DNA of 64,000 bases from Planoprotostelium fungivorum (Eukaryota; Evosea; Variosea; Cavosteliida; Cavosteliaceae): NCBI GenBank assembly GCA_003024175.1, contig MDYQ01000257.1, positions 248,001 to 312,000 on the forward strand. The letters are read 5' to 3'. How positions within the stretch are numbered: the first letter of the stretch is position 1; each line of letters opens with the position of its first letter. Of this stretch, positions 47,671-57,961 are shown piece after piece. The translations under genes and the position numbers were made by a program. The notes under the pieces are model-generated. The model did no database searches. It had not been told where the DNA came from and saw only the letters and a list, made by a program, of their open reading frames with translations.

Positions 47671-48752
47671 TTACAACAGATCCTCGTATTCATTATACTC
47701 TCCGCCTTCTCCTTCAGCCAGTCTGGCCTCGATATCGGCCAAGTCTTCTTGCATCATCTCCATCGGTGGATCCACCCCATTTCCAGAATCCAATCGATAC
47801 ACTTGCTCTTCTTCGTACATGACTTGTGGTGGTACTACTTCGACAGGCTCCATCAATCCCGCCGCTGCATCCGCGATCGATGAAGGATGAGTGTGTGATG
47901 GTATGGCCACGGCTGCCTCCTCTTCTTTCAAGTTCTTCTCGTATACGAGATGTCTCCTCACTCCTCTCTGCTTGCGGAGGAGTTCATCGTTGTAGATGGT
48001 GAAGGGGTCGAGTGGAAAGCAGGGGTCCCAATCGGGAGGGTAAGAGCACTTGCTAGGGAAGACTCGGGCGATGTTGGTGTGGGTGATGCTGAGGTAACAT
48101 GATCCCTTCGATCATGTCATTACGGATGTAGAAGGTGATGCGGATGTGATCACCTTCTGTGGAGAGAAGATGGAGACTTTCTTGAGTGCGAGAACGGCTC
48201 CGACGGTGATGTTGGGGAAAGCCTCGAAGACTTGTCGATGGATGGTGGCCTGGATGTCTCCGGTTGGATCTCTCAAGTCGGCTTGTATGTCTGTGTCTAC
48301 GGGGGTGAGCTTCTTGACGAGGACTACAAGGTGGGGGGCCTTCGATGTACAATGTCCGTCATTGATGAGACGAATGTTACATTTGAGAACGTGTTGTTTA
48401 CTGTCTTCTTCGTGTGAGATGGAGAAGTGATGATTGAGAGATCACCTTGGAAGGGAGGCAATGTCATGTCGGCTAATAGACACACCCAAGGAGGTTTTCG
48501 AAATTCTTCAGCGGGTAGAGTGGCGGGAGCTTGCTTCTGTTTGATCTTCGTTCTGATGATAATGGATGCATTGTTATCTCTTGGTGCCGTGGCTCTTGAT
48601 ATCTGAGAACCATTCTCTTCTTCTCGACCTCGTGGTAATAGACCTGCTGGACCCGGCAGCTTCTTTGGTGATGCATAACTGGATGTCTCCATCCTCCTCC
48701 TCTTGAGATCTTTTTCGTCTTCATATTCATAACTATCGTCTCCTCCCTCCAT
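47671..48752 (-). CDS. HROB-like homologous-recombination OB-fold protein
   Basis: I start at ATG 48752 (MEGGDDSYEYEDEKDLKRRR); the frame is open further upstream but has no ATG. A low-complexity N-terminus with KKLPGPAGLLPRG leads to FRKPPWVCLLADMTLPPFQ, then after two introns APHLVVLVKKLTPVDTD, IQADLRDPTGDIQATIHRQV, FEAFPNITVGAVLALKKVSI and FSPQKGSCYLSITHTNIARV. This matches the OB fold of animal HROB (C17orf53), whose core reads KDPTGEMQGTIH ... LKPGSVLVLKQVGVFSPS. HROB loads or activates the MCM8-MCM9 helicase in recombination and crosslink repair. The C-terminus is acidic (EDLADIEARLAEGEGGEYNE) and ends EYEDLL. MCM8/9 are not in this window. Introns lie near 48452-48409, 48392-48353 and 48153-48106. 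Confidence 0.8.
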
Positions 48753-48880
48753 GATGTCTCGTGCGTTCTGCGTGATCCAGATGATGACAAAATGCTTTTC
48801 TTGGAATTCCAACTCGGCTCGTTGTTTTTCATCTCGTAATATCCTGGGGGATTCGCTTGTCACAGTCAACAGGAGCCACC

Positions 48881-49267
48881 ATGCCGCCGATCATGACCCT
48901 CCATAGACAGGAGACTCTAACTGCGGACTTTATCCCACATAGCACGGCTCGCGATTCACTTCGACAAGAGCAAGTGCAGCGAAAGATTCGCGCCATACAG
49001 AGCGGTGATCCGATCTGTCGTGACGGTTCGCAACTCATGGCTGTAGAATTGGATGAAGAATGGGGGGCTGTGCACGACGATTTAGTTCTGTTGGAGCAAT
49101 CGGTGGCCGCAGATGATTCCGCGGCAGTCCTCAAGCATTCAGAATCAGCGGCGAAGAGGGTGAATAAGACGGCGCAGCTGAAGATGTCTATGAAAACCCT
49201 GTTGATCGAAATGGACGGAATGTGTGGATCACCGAGTGAGATCAACTCTACGATCGGCAAGGAGTAA
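48881..49267 (+). CDS. Small helical protein, unrecognised
   Basis: ATG 48881 sits in GCCACCATG, a strong Kozak-like context. The single-exon frame of 128 codons starts MPPIMTLHRQETLTADFIPH. The middle, SLRQEQVQRKIRAIQSGDPI and EWGAVHDDLVLLEQSVAADD, and the end, SESAAKRVNKTAQLKMSMKT then LLIEMDGMCG, look like two or three amphipathic helices, perhaps a coiled coil. I do not recognise the family. Directly after the stop, GATGAG/GTGAGAGT suggests an intron in the 3' UTR, and AATAAA occurs at 49397. It is divergent from the HROB-like gene, with 128 bp between starts. Confidence 0.6.
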   Translation: MPPIMTLHRQETLTADFIPHSTARDSLRQEQVQRKIRAIQSGDPICRDGSQLMAVELDEEWGAVHDDLVLLEQSVAADDSAAVLKHSESAAKRVNKTAQLKMSMKTLLIEMDGMCGSPSEINSTIGKE

Positions 49268-49979
49268 TGCGATGAGGTGAGAGTGGTTGATTCAAGCAAA
49301 CCTTTCTCATCCTTTTTGACGCAGCATGTAGGATTTTTTTGTGTGTAGACACGAACTTGCCCAGAAGAATGGGTAAATTGTACATATGATGTTTGGAATA
49401 AACGGTTTTGTCAAAGGATCAAATGGTACATTTTATCGCGATGGTCATCACCATAACACCTCCACGGTCAGAGATAGGCTTCTCACTGGCAGAATGTTTC
49501 TGTTTTTCTGATGGTTTTCGTATGGTTCGTATGTCTATGCATAGATATACGCTCATGGTTGTGCACACCGAAATTCATGTCCGCCGGAAGCTTTTTCATC
49601 AAGAAATCCACTGACCTTGAGACACAAAATTGGTCTGAAGTGTTTATCCGTGCTTGCATGATTCGCTGAGGTCACCGCATTAAAGGAGACCCCGACGTTC
49701 CCTCAGGACAACGCTCCCGAAACAACGGCTGAATTTATATCGACTGCCTTGATAGAAGGACATACACACCGAAGAGAGCTCGACTCATACCGCTGTACAA
49801 CGAAGAGCTATATCGTAACCCGGATATCGTGTCATCTCTCCTTGGATTAGAGCTGTCAAAGTAATACTTGTGCGAATTACTTAACACTACGTGTCAGTTT
49901 CTTCCGTTCACCCGTCTCTTCGTGTAAATCAACCAAAAGAACGACAGGCAACAAACAGCACAATCTAGCTAGCAGACAA
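49268..49979 (+). other. Intergenic before the homeodomain gene
   Basis: This 712-bp gap holds the likely poly(A) signal AATAAA (49397-49402) of the upstream orphan and presumably the homeodomain gene promoter. A 68-codon frame at 49408-49614 has no motif. Nothing else was recognised. Confidence 0.45.
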
Positions 49980-50505
49980 ATGCACACCAATTTTCGGGAA
50001 CTGAGTCAGCACATCGACATAGCTGATGAGTCCTGTATGGAACAAGACCTCATGCTAGTTGGCAACGACCCCACGCGGTGGCCCCTTCTAAGTAGGCGTC
50101 AGGCCGCTTCACTCCCAGACGACGGCCGCAAGAAAGATTCCAGGGCGACGATCGAGCAGACCAACGTGCTGGTTGATGCTTTTCGCAAGAACCACCGGCC
50201 CTCGAACGTAGAATATGGTCGCTTAGCCAAGGAGACTGGGATGTCAGAGAGAAGGATCAAGGTGAAGTGGTTCGCCATCCAGACGAGTGAAATGCTGATG
50301 GATTTAGACATGGTTCCAGAACCGCCGGTCAAAGTTGAACCGAGAGAAGAAGAGAATGAGTAAGGAAGAAGAGGAAGAATGCGAGAATACTACTGTGGTG
50401 GAAACCACATACACAACCACAGAAACCACCGTGATTGTCCACAACACGAGGACTGTGGAGAGTGAAGAGAAGATGAGGATCGATTTTGTGATCGACAGGC
50501 AGTAA
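49980..50505 (+). CDS. Divergent homeodomain-like protein
   Basis: ATG 49980 gives MHTNFRELSQHIDIADESCM. The homeodomain-like region is DGRKKDSRATIEQTNVLVDA, FRKNHRPSNVEYGRLAKETG, MSERRIKVKWFAIQTSEML. Helices 1-3 fit, with LVDAF, PSNVEYGRLAKETGMSERRI and the WF of helix 3. The WFxN motif ends WFAI instead, so the DNA-contacting Asn51 is missing. A single-exon reading stops at 50363. I prefer an intron from GTAAGG near 50361 to CCACAG near 50423, which continues the frame as ETTVIVHNTRTVESEEKMRI to DFVIDRQ at TAA 50505. About 155 residues. It may be a degenerate transcription factor or a protein-protein module. Confidence 0.65.
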
Positions 50506-50615
50506 TGAGTTGTGGATAAAAAGTTTTGTGCGGAAGACTCTTTTAAGAACATGCATCACGACCATTCGAAGCATTTTCACAAAGTTGGTCTTGTCTTTAT
50601 TCTCGTGAATGTCTC

Positions 50616-53600
50616 CTACTTGTTCACCTCGAAAGTGGAGTTGAAGGTCTGCTTGAAACGAACGGTCAGGGTCTCAAACAGTGTAGCCGTGGCCGCAGCC
50701 GCCGTCACATTCTGAGTGGTGCTCTCAGCCCTCCTTCTCATCTCGACAGACAAGATCTGATCGCACATCAGATCATCATCATCATCGAAAACGCACCGTG
50801 AGGATGAGACCAAACTCTCTCAGAGATTCGTAGAGGACTTCAGGTCTGACGCGGTTGTGTAAGACGATGGCCTTGCGATCACCGTGTCTCAATACATCTA
50901 CGATGTACGAGTTGAATCTGGATTGAGCGTCGATGCCGGGGAGGATGGATCTCTCGATGGGAACACCAGATCGGATGGTGTTGCAGATCTCGGTGAGATC
51001 TGATCTCTCGGGCTCGAGACCGGAGACTCCGACAAAGTTGGAGACGTAGCTTGGTGTGCCCGACACACTCTTGACCTGGATTCGTTCAGCAAAGGGTTTG
51101 ACTTCATGATCATGAAATGGATGTTAAGCGATACAAAGATGTTAAACGGGGTAAAACAATACAAAATGATATAAAAGCTCTATAAAACGAAGCAAAATGA
51201 TGTCAAACGAAGAGATGGTTGAGAGAATAGTCGTCAATAGACAAGTCTCACCTTCTCAGCGAGAGGAGAAAGAGTGGCAGAGGGGTTAAGCTTGATGGAG
51301 GAGAGGGGCATAACGTTGTCATGTCCGATGGACTCGCCGAACTTCTTGACGAACCAGGCGGCAAAGTCTCTGCTGTAGCCCTTCAGACGCTCCTCGTGCT
51401 CCTGCAGGTGACGCTGGAAGTCCTCGGGGAGGGGTGGTAAGACCACAAGAGAAGGTCCGGACTCACTCGTCTGACTCTTGTGAAGAGGAATCTGAAGCGA
51501 GTTCAGTCTTGTGTTGATCATGATGAACATCATGTGATCATGATGGAGATCATCACTCACCCTGCAGAAGAGGTTCGATAAGACTTCAGCCAATCTGAGG
51601 ACTTGATCGGGATCCCGTGCGGTTCTCGCGGTCAGATCATCAAATAGACCGGATCTCAACAGAGCAACGAGCCAAAAGTTGTTGGGCTCCAACCAGTAGA
51701 GATGGTAAGCCAGAGCTCCCACCCCAGCGGGCATTCCATTGTTCTCTATGACTCCTTCTCTCAACAGATACTCCACAGACAGCAACAAGTGACTTCCAGT
51801 CACGATCTCCTTCTCCAAACCAACCTACCCCCTTCAGTCTCCCATCTACAACGCGAACGATGACGTCACGAGTCCGATATTCACCTGGTTGTTTGCGTTG
51901 TTGAAGAAGAGAGGGTGAGAGATGAAGGTCTTGGCCACGGATGCCACTTGTGGGTCGGCTCGGTTGATGGCGTGGGATACCATGAGACGAAGAGCGGATG
52001 TGGGGGTGACAGGGCTGCTGCTGATGATGTCTGGGAGACGATTGGCCAGGAGTCTCTTGATCTTGGATGCGGGGAGACCGGCCAGAATGACTCTTCCCTC
52101 GAGATCGAAACCTGAAGAGGTGAGTGATGGTGGTGGTGCATGGTGATCGTGTAGACGATGATCGCATGACGAACGTCATGATGAGACGGTCGATGATCGA
52201 GTGATGGATGATGATGGTGAGGAGATCACCTCTTCTTCCGGCTCTTCCGGCCATCTGTCTGAACTGGACACCGTTGATCAATATGCTGTCTCTGCACATG
52301 ACGACACATTTGCAGGGCATGTTGAGACCGAGAGACAAAGTGGCCGTACCAAAGATAACAGCCAACTGCTTCAATCTGAACATACGCTCCACGGCCTTCC
52401 TGTATCCCTTATCGACTCCTCCGTGGTGAACTCCTGTGATGACGTCACGCCACGTCATCACGTAAAAACTCGATGAAAACTCACCGATTCCACGGAGAAG
52501 ACCTTGTACGAGTGGATCGTTTGGATCGGCCCACTTGTGGTGTTCCTTGATGTCCTCCATGGTAACGGAGATGTTCCTAGGGAAGAAACCGTACTTCTTG
52601 TCCACCTTCGCCAGTAGATTGAGCTTGTTCTGCATGTCCGTGAGGTTCTTCTGACGATTCTCCACGTCGGGAGGGATAGCTTTTCCCTCGCTGTTGGCCG
52701 ATTCGATGATGTCTCTGTCTCTCTTTGCCCTGACGCTCTCTCTCTCGATGGCTTCGGTCAGCTTGTCGATCTGTCCCTGCGTTCCTGTGCGAGTCAGTCG
52801 ACGTCGACGCCGAGATTTTGCCGACCTTTCTGTCTCCTGTACTCCATCTCAGCGTCGGATAATTTCTTGGTCAGAGCGAGGGCGAGGGCCTCGCAACCAG
52901 CTCGGCTGAGGTGGAAGACGATGGTGGGTAATAGCTCCTTCGCCTTCAGCTCGTCTAATATCTTGAAGACATCCTCTTCTGATCTGCAATCGTGTGTCTT
53001 CATACCAGGGTCGTGTTTCTGCAGGGCGGCCTCCGTCTCGGTTGGCTTCTCCAAGAGGCAGCGGAGGAAGAGCTGACAGGGGTGAGCGTGAAATTTCGTT
53101 GAGATCTCACCTTCTTGATGGCGTCCTCGTAAGCAGAGGCATCTTTCATAGAAATGTTCCAAGTCTTCTGTTCCTTCAGATGTGAGAAGAATGCTTCGGG
53201 TTGCAATTCTCTCAGTTCACTCTCTATACCTGCCGCTTCGTTAGTGGCGGGACATACGACGTCGCGACGTGTCGTCGAGATGTCTCACCGGGTACACCCT
53301 TCAATATCTCGAGGGATTGAACGCAATCCTCGGGTAACAATTTGATGTCCGGAAGCTGCTTCTCTTGCTTAACAGCCTTCAAGTTGAGAGCGAAGAGAGG
53401 ATTCAGACCTTGGTTCTCTCCTTTGCTGTCGACGTAGGACATCTTGAGATAATTGAATCTCTCCTTGTAGTGCACCAGGTGGAGTTTCTTGCCCTGAACG
53501 AGGGTCACGATGACGTCATCAGCTGTCGCTCACCTTGGACTGAGATATGCCTGACATCCATCCGTACAATTGGTCGAGATTTCCGATGGTAGCCGACAGA

Positions 53601-56600
53601 GCCAAGAAGGGACAGTTGATGGTCATCAGCAGCCTCTGCCACACCTGTACCACTGTCGACATTCGTGTCGACACATGACGTCATCACCTCTCCGTTCTCT
53701 TGACCCAGACAGTGGACTTCATCCAGCACGACGTAACGAATTGTTTTGGTCCAGTTCAATTTGGCGGGATTCAGCATCAAGATCTCGAGGCAGGCGGGAA
53801 CCGTGATGAGAACTTGACAGTTGTCGAGATTCTGAGGAAACTTCAGTGGAAGTGGAGGTAAAGGATCACCTTCTTGTAGTCGCGAGTGAAGACACCGCAC
53901 AAGAACTTTCCAGTGCTTCGGTAGGTCTTTGAGAATCTGGCAGACACCTGCACTCATGGTCATCATCATGATCATCATCATCATGATCATCATGATCATC
54001 ATCATCATGATACGTACCTCAGCCTCCATCTGGTTGACCAGTGCCTTCGTTGGTGCCACGAACACGACGACCGAGTTACTGTCCAACCTCAAGATCGACT
54101 CCATCGCGTAGAAACTGATGAACGTCTTTCCAGACGACGTCGCGGCACAGATGAGCGCAGATTCTTCTGCATCAACGACGTCCAGCAGTCTCTTCTGCCA
54201 ATCATCCGGCATGAAAGAGACTCGATTGTCTTGTGCCTTACCCAGAGGTCTCTTCAAGTTGTAAGACACGTTGAGCAGCTGGTAGCGGATGGCTGACGTG
54301 TCACGTTTGGTCGTTATCTTGAGTGGTTTTACGCCGCTGTTCTTCGTGTCGAGGTGTTTCTCCAAGTCGGAGATGAAATCGGGGAAACCTGGTGGAGTTA
54401 GATTCGGCGGGAGATTTGAATTTCGAAAATTTCGTACCGAGGAGGACGGCCGTCTTCATGATCTGAGTCTTCTGGGCGGGGCTCATCGCATCTGCGGGCG
54501 CAGATCTGAGGGCGAGTTGTAGACCGCAGAATAGATTCTCCATGACCTGCCGTGACGTCAGTCACACCGTGTGTCGCATTCAAATGCAACCTTCTCTGAT
54601 TTTCCATCTTCCTTGTTGGTCATGTTGGTCCAGTAGTCTAAAACAGCCAGGACAGCATCTACACCGACTGCATGCTGTTCTTCTCTGAAGCATTGCACTG
54701 CAAACTTTTCGATCGAGGCGACCAATTTCTTCGCCTCGTTGCTCTGTCGTGGGTCAATTTCGACCGTCTACAACGCTGTAGATCACCGAGTGCTTGCCGT
54801 CCTTGATGAGTTTCTTCAGTTGTGCGTTGTCGTTCTCTAATTTTGTCGTGTGAGAGGTCTGTGCGGCACTGTGCTTCTTCTGCTTGTTGGCTTGAATCAT
54901 CTGGTCCTTCTTCTTCACGACAACCTTCTTCTCCTTCTTCTCCTTCTTTCCTGCCTTCTCCTGCAATCCCGTCAAACAATAAAACGAAATAAATCCGCAC
55001 GGGACCAAGAGAAATAAAATCGAATAAAATGGAATCCATTTTCACCTCGACTTCGGCTTCCTTCTTCTCCTCCAAAGACTCTAAAGCGACACGAATCTTC
55101 CTCTGTCTCTCGATGTTCGTGTCCTCCTGGGCCAAGACAACTCTCTTGGCGGGAGAATCTACCAACAAATTGGCGGCGTATTTGGTGAGCGCTGCCTCCT
55201 GTCTCTGAGCGACCTTCATCTGCTTCCACTTCTTCATCTCTGCCTCTGGCTTCTTCTCGTATTGGAAGTACTTGAGAGAGTCTTCTGACAGACGAGCCGC
55301 TGTCTGTTCATCGACGGGTGCGTCCACGTCGGAGTTGTCGACGTCGACAAATCGGGATTTGAAGAGATCTGTGGTGGGGTGAGATCGGGATCGGGGGTAT
55401 GTCGGGGTACGTACCTGGGATGACCTTGTGTAATAGGGAGTTGGATAGGGTGATGCGAATGGGTTCAGAGCTGCTGTTGTCCTGTACGGGGGAGATCTAT
55501 CACGAGTGAGCGTGAATTTTCCGTGAATTTTTCTCACCATCTTCTGGTACTTGGACAATTGGATGGGCTGGGCCTGGGGAAGGGTGAGACCCTGAGACAC
55601 CTTTTCCCAGAATTTTCCGTCTACAACTCCGTCCCACAGTACTGCCGTCACGCAGAACAATCTACCGTCGATCAAGTCGACAAAGGTATCGTCTGAAATT
55701 TCTGCGATCTTTCCGTCTACAATGCGTGCGATCTCTCCTGCCACTCTCTTAACAAACTGTGACAGTCTCTTCCATTCCTCGGAACCAGACAGTTCCGTGG
55801 AGATCTTGTGGGAGCGCTGGGACAGAGACAGAGACTCTAAGACTTGGAGGTACTGGGTGAAGGCCTGGGCCAACCAGACATCTTCGTTTGTGACCTGTCG
55901 TACGTTGAGTCGAAATATTTCGAGTCGTATGACTGACCTGGCCCTGGAGTAGATTGCGTAAAGCTGTGAGCGACAGCGTGTTTCTCAGAGAATTCTCCTC
56001 GATCCAGTTGACATCACCTGATCGAGATGAGATCGCATGATGCATGATGGATGGCCCACCCTTCTTCACGTTCTCTACTGTTCTGCTCTGCATGTAGCGC
56101 AGTAGCTGCGGTCCAAGGCCTCCCAGACGGTCTCTCAATACCTCTGATCGATCACCAGAGAAGGCGAGAATCTTTGTTCCATCGAAGGAGAGCTCATCGA
56201 TGTCTAAGACGTTCTCCTTCTGCTGCGTAGAGAAGACTCCGTATTGAACGATCTCTAAGAAGTCATTGTCACAATCCTCCCTCTGTCTCTGGCTGAGATT
56301 CAAGAGGAGAAAAGCGGGCTGTTTAAAAATGAATAAATGTCACACGGTGATGATCGCATCACCTGATAGCGAGAGGTATAGTCCTCCCATGATTTGGGAT
56401 TGACCCAGGGGAGGTCTACAGAGTCGACAGAAGTCGTTGTGTTCTTCTCCAGATGTGCAATGAGAAGCTTTCTCATCAAACCTTTAGAACCGGTCCAGGC
56501 TGCCTCCATCTGCTCGTCTTTGAAGAAGAAGATGCGGAAGGTTCCATTGCGTGCAATGAGGTCGGAGAGAAATTTCTCGACAGTCCATAAGATGGGAAGT

Positions 56601-57050
56601 GATTGACCTCCGCTGTGATGATCGATGTGATGGAGGTCTAGAATCCATGAGAGGAGACCATCTCCTGAGATGAGAAAGAGCTCGGTGGCTCCAAACTCGG
56701 CGAGAAAGTCAATGTAGTGAAAGGAGGTACGTTTTTCGACCTCTGAGAGCACTTCCTTGATGGAAGTGGTGAGCGTTGTACTTGTGGTTGATGAGTCGAG
56801 CTGTGATTTAGTGAGATATGATTCGTCAGACGATCACGCAATGGAGGCTATGCATTTTGATGGTACTGACCTCTAAATTTTTGATCTTGTCCACGATGTA
56901 TTGTGTTTCTCTGTCTGTTGGGTCACTCGCGTGAGCCAATTTATTCATTGTGTCTTTATCCTCCAATCCTGCAAATTCGGATTTGGGGTTATCTAACATG
57001 GAGTCAGGCGATCATGAGACCTCGAACTCACCCGTCTGTTCGCTCGACAT
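50616..57050 (-). CDS. DDX60: DDX60-type DExH-box RNA helicase
   Basis: ATG 57050 gives MSSEQTG, joined by an intron to LEDKDTMNKLAHASDPTDRE. The N-terminal part matches DDX60: FLAEFGATELFLISGDGLLS, VEKFLSDLIARNGTFRIFFF, KDEQMEAAWTGSKGLMRKL. Helicase motifs: CAATSSGKTFISFYAMESIL (Walker A), VFVAPTKALVNQMEAEV, CQVLITVPACLEILML, YVVLDEVHCLGQENGEV (DEVH), PFLALSATIGN, VHHGGVDKGYRKAVER, GTATLSLGLNMPCKCVV and FRQMAGRAGRRG. The C-terminal winged-helix/ratchet part includes VEYLLREGVIENNGMPAGVG and ends KQTFNSTFEVNK. Animal DDX60 is an antiviral, Ski2-like cytosolic helicase; its role in amoebae is unknown. More than 25 introns. The intron 54744-54786 resembles one in the MFS gene; another, near 54970-55045, carries ATAAAACGAAATAAA. 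Confidence 0.93.
54744..54786 (-). other. 43-nt intron opening with a near-palindrome
   Basis: The sense strand starts GTGATCTACAGCGTTGTAGA and ends CGACAG. It splits KDGKHS/SNEAKKLVASIEK of DDX60 in phase 0. Twenty-one of its first 23 bases equal those of the MFS intron 22376-22417. Confidence 0.85.
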
Positions 57051-57276
57051 GTTGTTTGAAATGATACTGCGTAGAAAGGTCTCTGTTTAATGGGAAACGT
57101 TTACGATGCTTGTTGCTGTTGTATTGTGTTGATATACTCTCTTCAATTCTTTGGCGTGACGCTGAACTGAAAACAGAATGAACAGAGAATATTGAGACCG
57201 CAGTTCGCATTTCGCAGAATGTCGACCCGGTGACGCAGCGACACATCAGATCCGAACCATCCTCTACCGAAAGAAC

Positions 57277-57685
57277 ATGTCCGTCAGCCTTAAGCTTATC
57301 ATCCGTGGACCTTCCGCCGCCACTAAATTCAGTGGTCTGGTGGTCCAAGTCCAGTTCACAAACAACACTGGTAGAGCCGTCTCAGGCAAGCTCACTTTCC
57401 AGCTGAAGGACATGATCACTAACGACATCCTTCCCCCTACCAACTCGGGTGAGTCCAGATGATGTCCACATCATAACGATATATCTTTGTTATATGCGAC
57501 CAATCATCGATGGATGGGCTGACCTACGCCCATCAGGTGTCGAAGTCACAGTTCCCGCCGATGGACTCCAACAGAACTTCACTCTGGGTGATTTCTTCAA
57601 CACCACAAAGACGGGAGCTTATCACACCACCGCTTCCTTCGAAGGAAACAGCTCGAACGATCTTATGGTCAAGCTTCTCCTCTAA
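57277..57685 (+). CDS. Small beta-strand-rich protein, unrecognised
   Basis: ATG 57277 gives MSVSLKLIIRGPSAATKFSG, LVVQVQFTNNTGRAVSGKLT, FQLKDMITNDILPPTNSG. An 89-nt intron follows (about 57450-57538), then VEVTVPADGLQQNFTLGDFF, NTTKTGAYHTTASFEGNSSN, DLMVKLLL. The alternating strands and about 107 residues suggest one immunoglobulin-like or C2-like beta-sandwich, such as an adhesion or adaptor-appendage fold. There is no signal peptide or membrane segment, so it is probably cytosolic. I do not recognise the family. The start is divergent from DDX60, 226 bp away. Confidence 0.65.
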
Positions 57686-57961
57686 TTTGTAATACATACC
57701 TGTTTCTTTACAGTTTATTCATCCTAGTGATGTGATGTCCCTTGAATTACTTTCAATGTATCTTCACTGCGCAACATGGACAATGTGAAAAGAGTACCTG
57801 AGCATCTGTCCATCTCTTAGAGGATAGATTCAAGTGCGTAAGCCCACACTCTGAAGGCAGATGGGTGAGCAGCTGATAAATGCTGCGTAACCATTGAAAT
57901 TTCAAATGCATTTGTATAAACGACCCGAAAGCAAAGATCACCAACATCACATACCGCACGC

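Noticed and set aside
50351-50505. Overlapping second small ORF (ATGAGTAA overlap) after the homeodomain frame
   Set aside because: The bacterial-looking overlap is better explained by an intron with a GTAAGG donor that joins the two frames.
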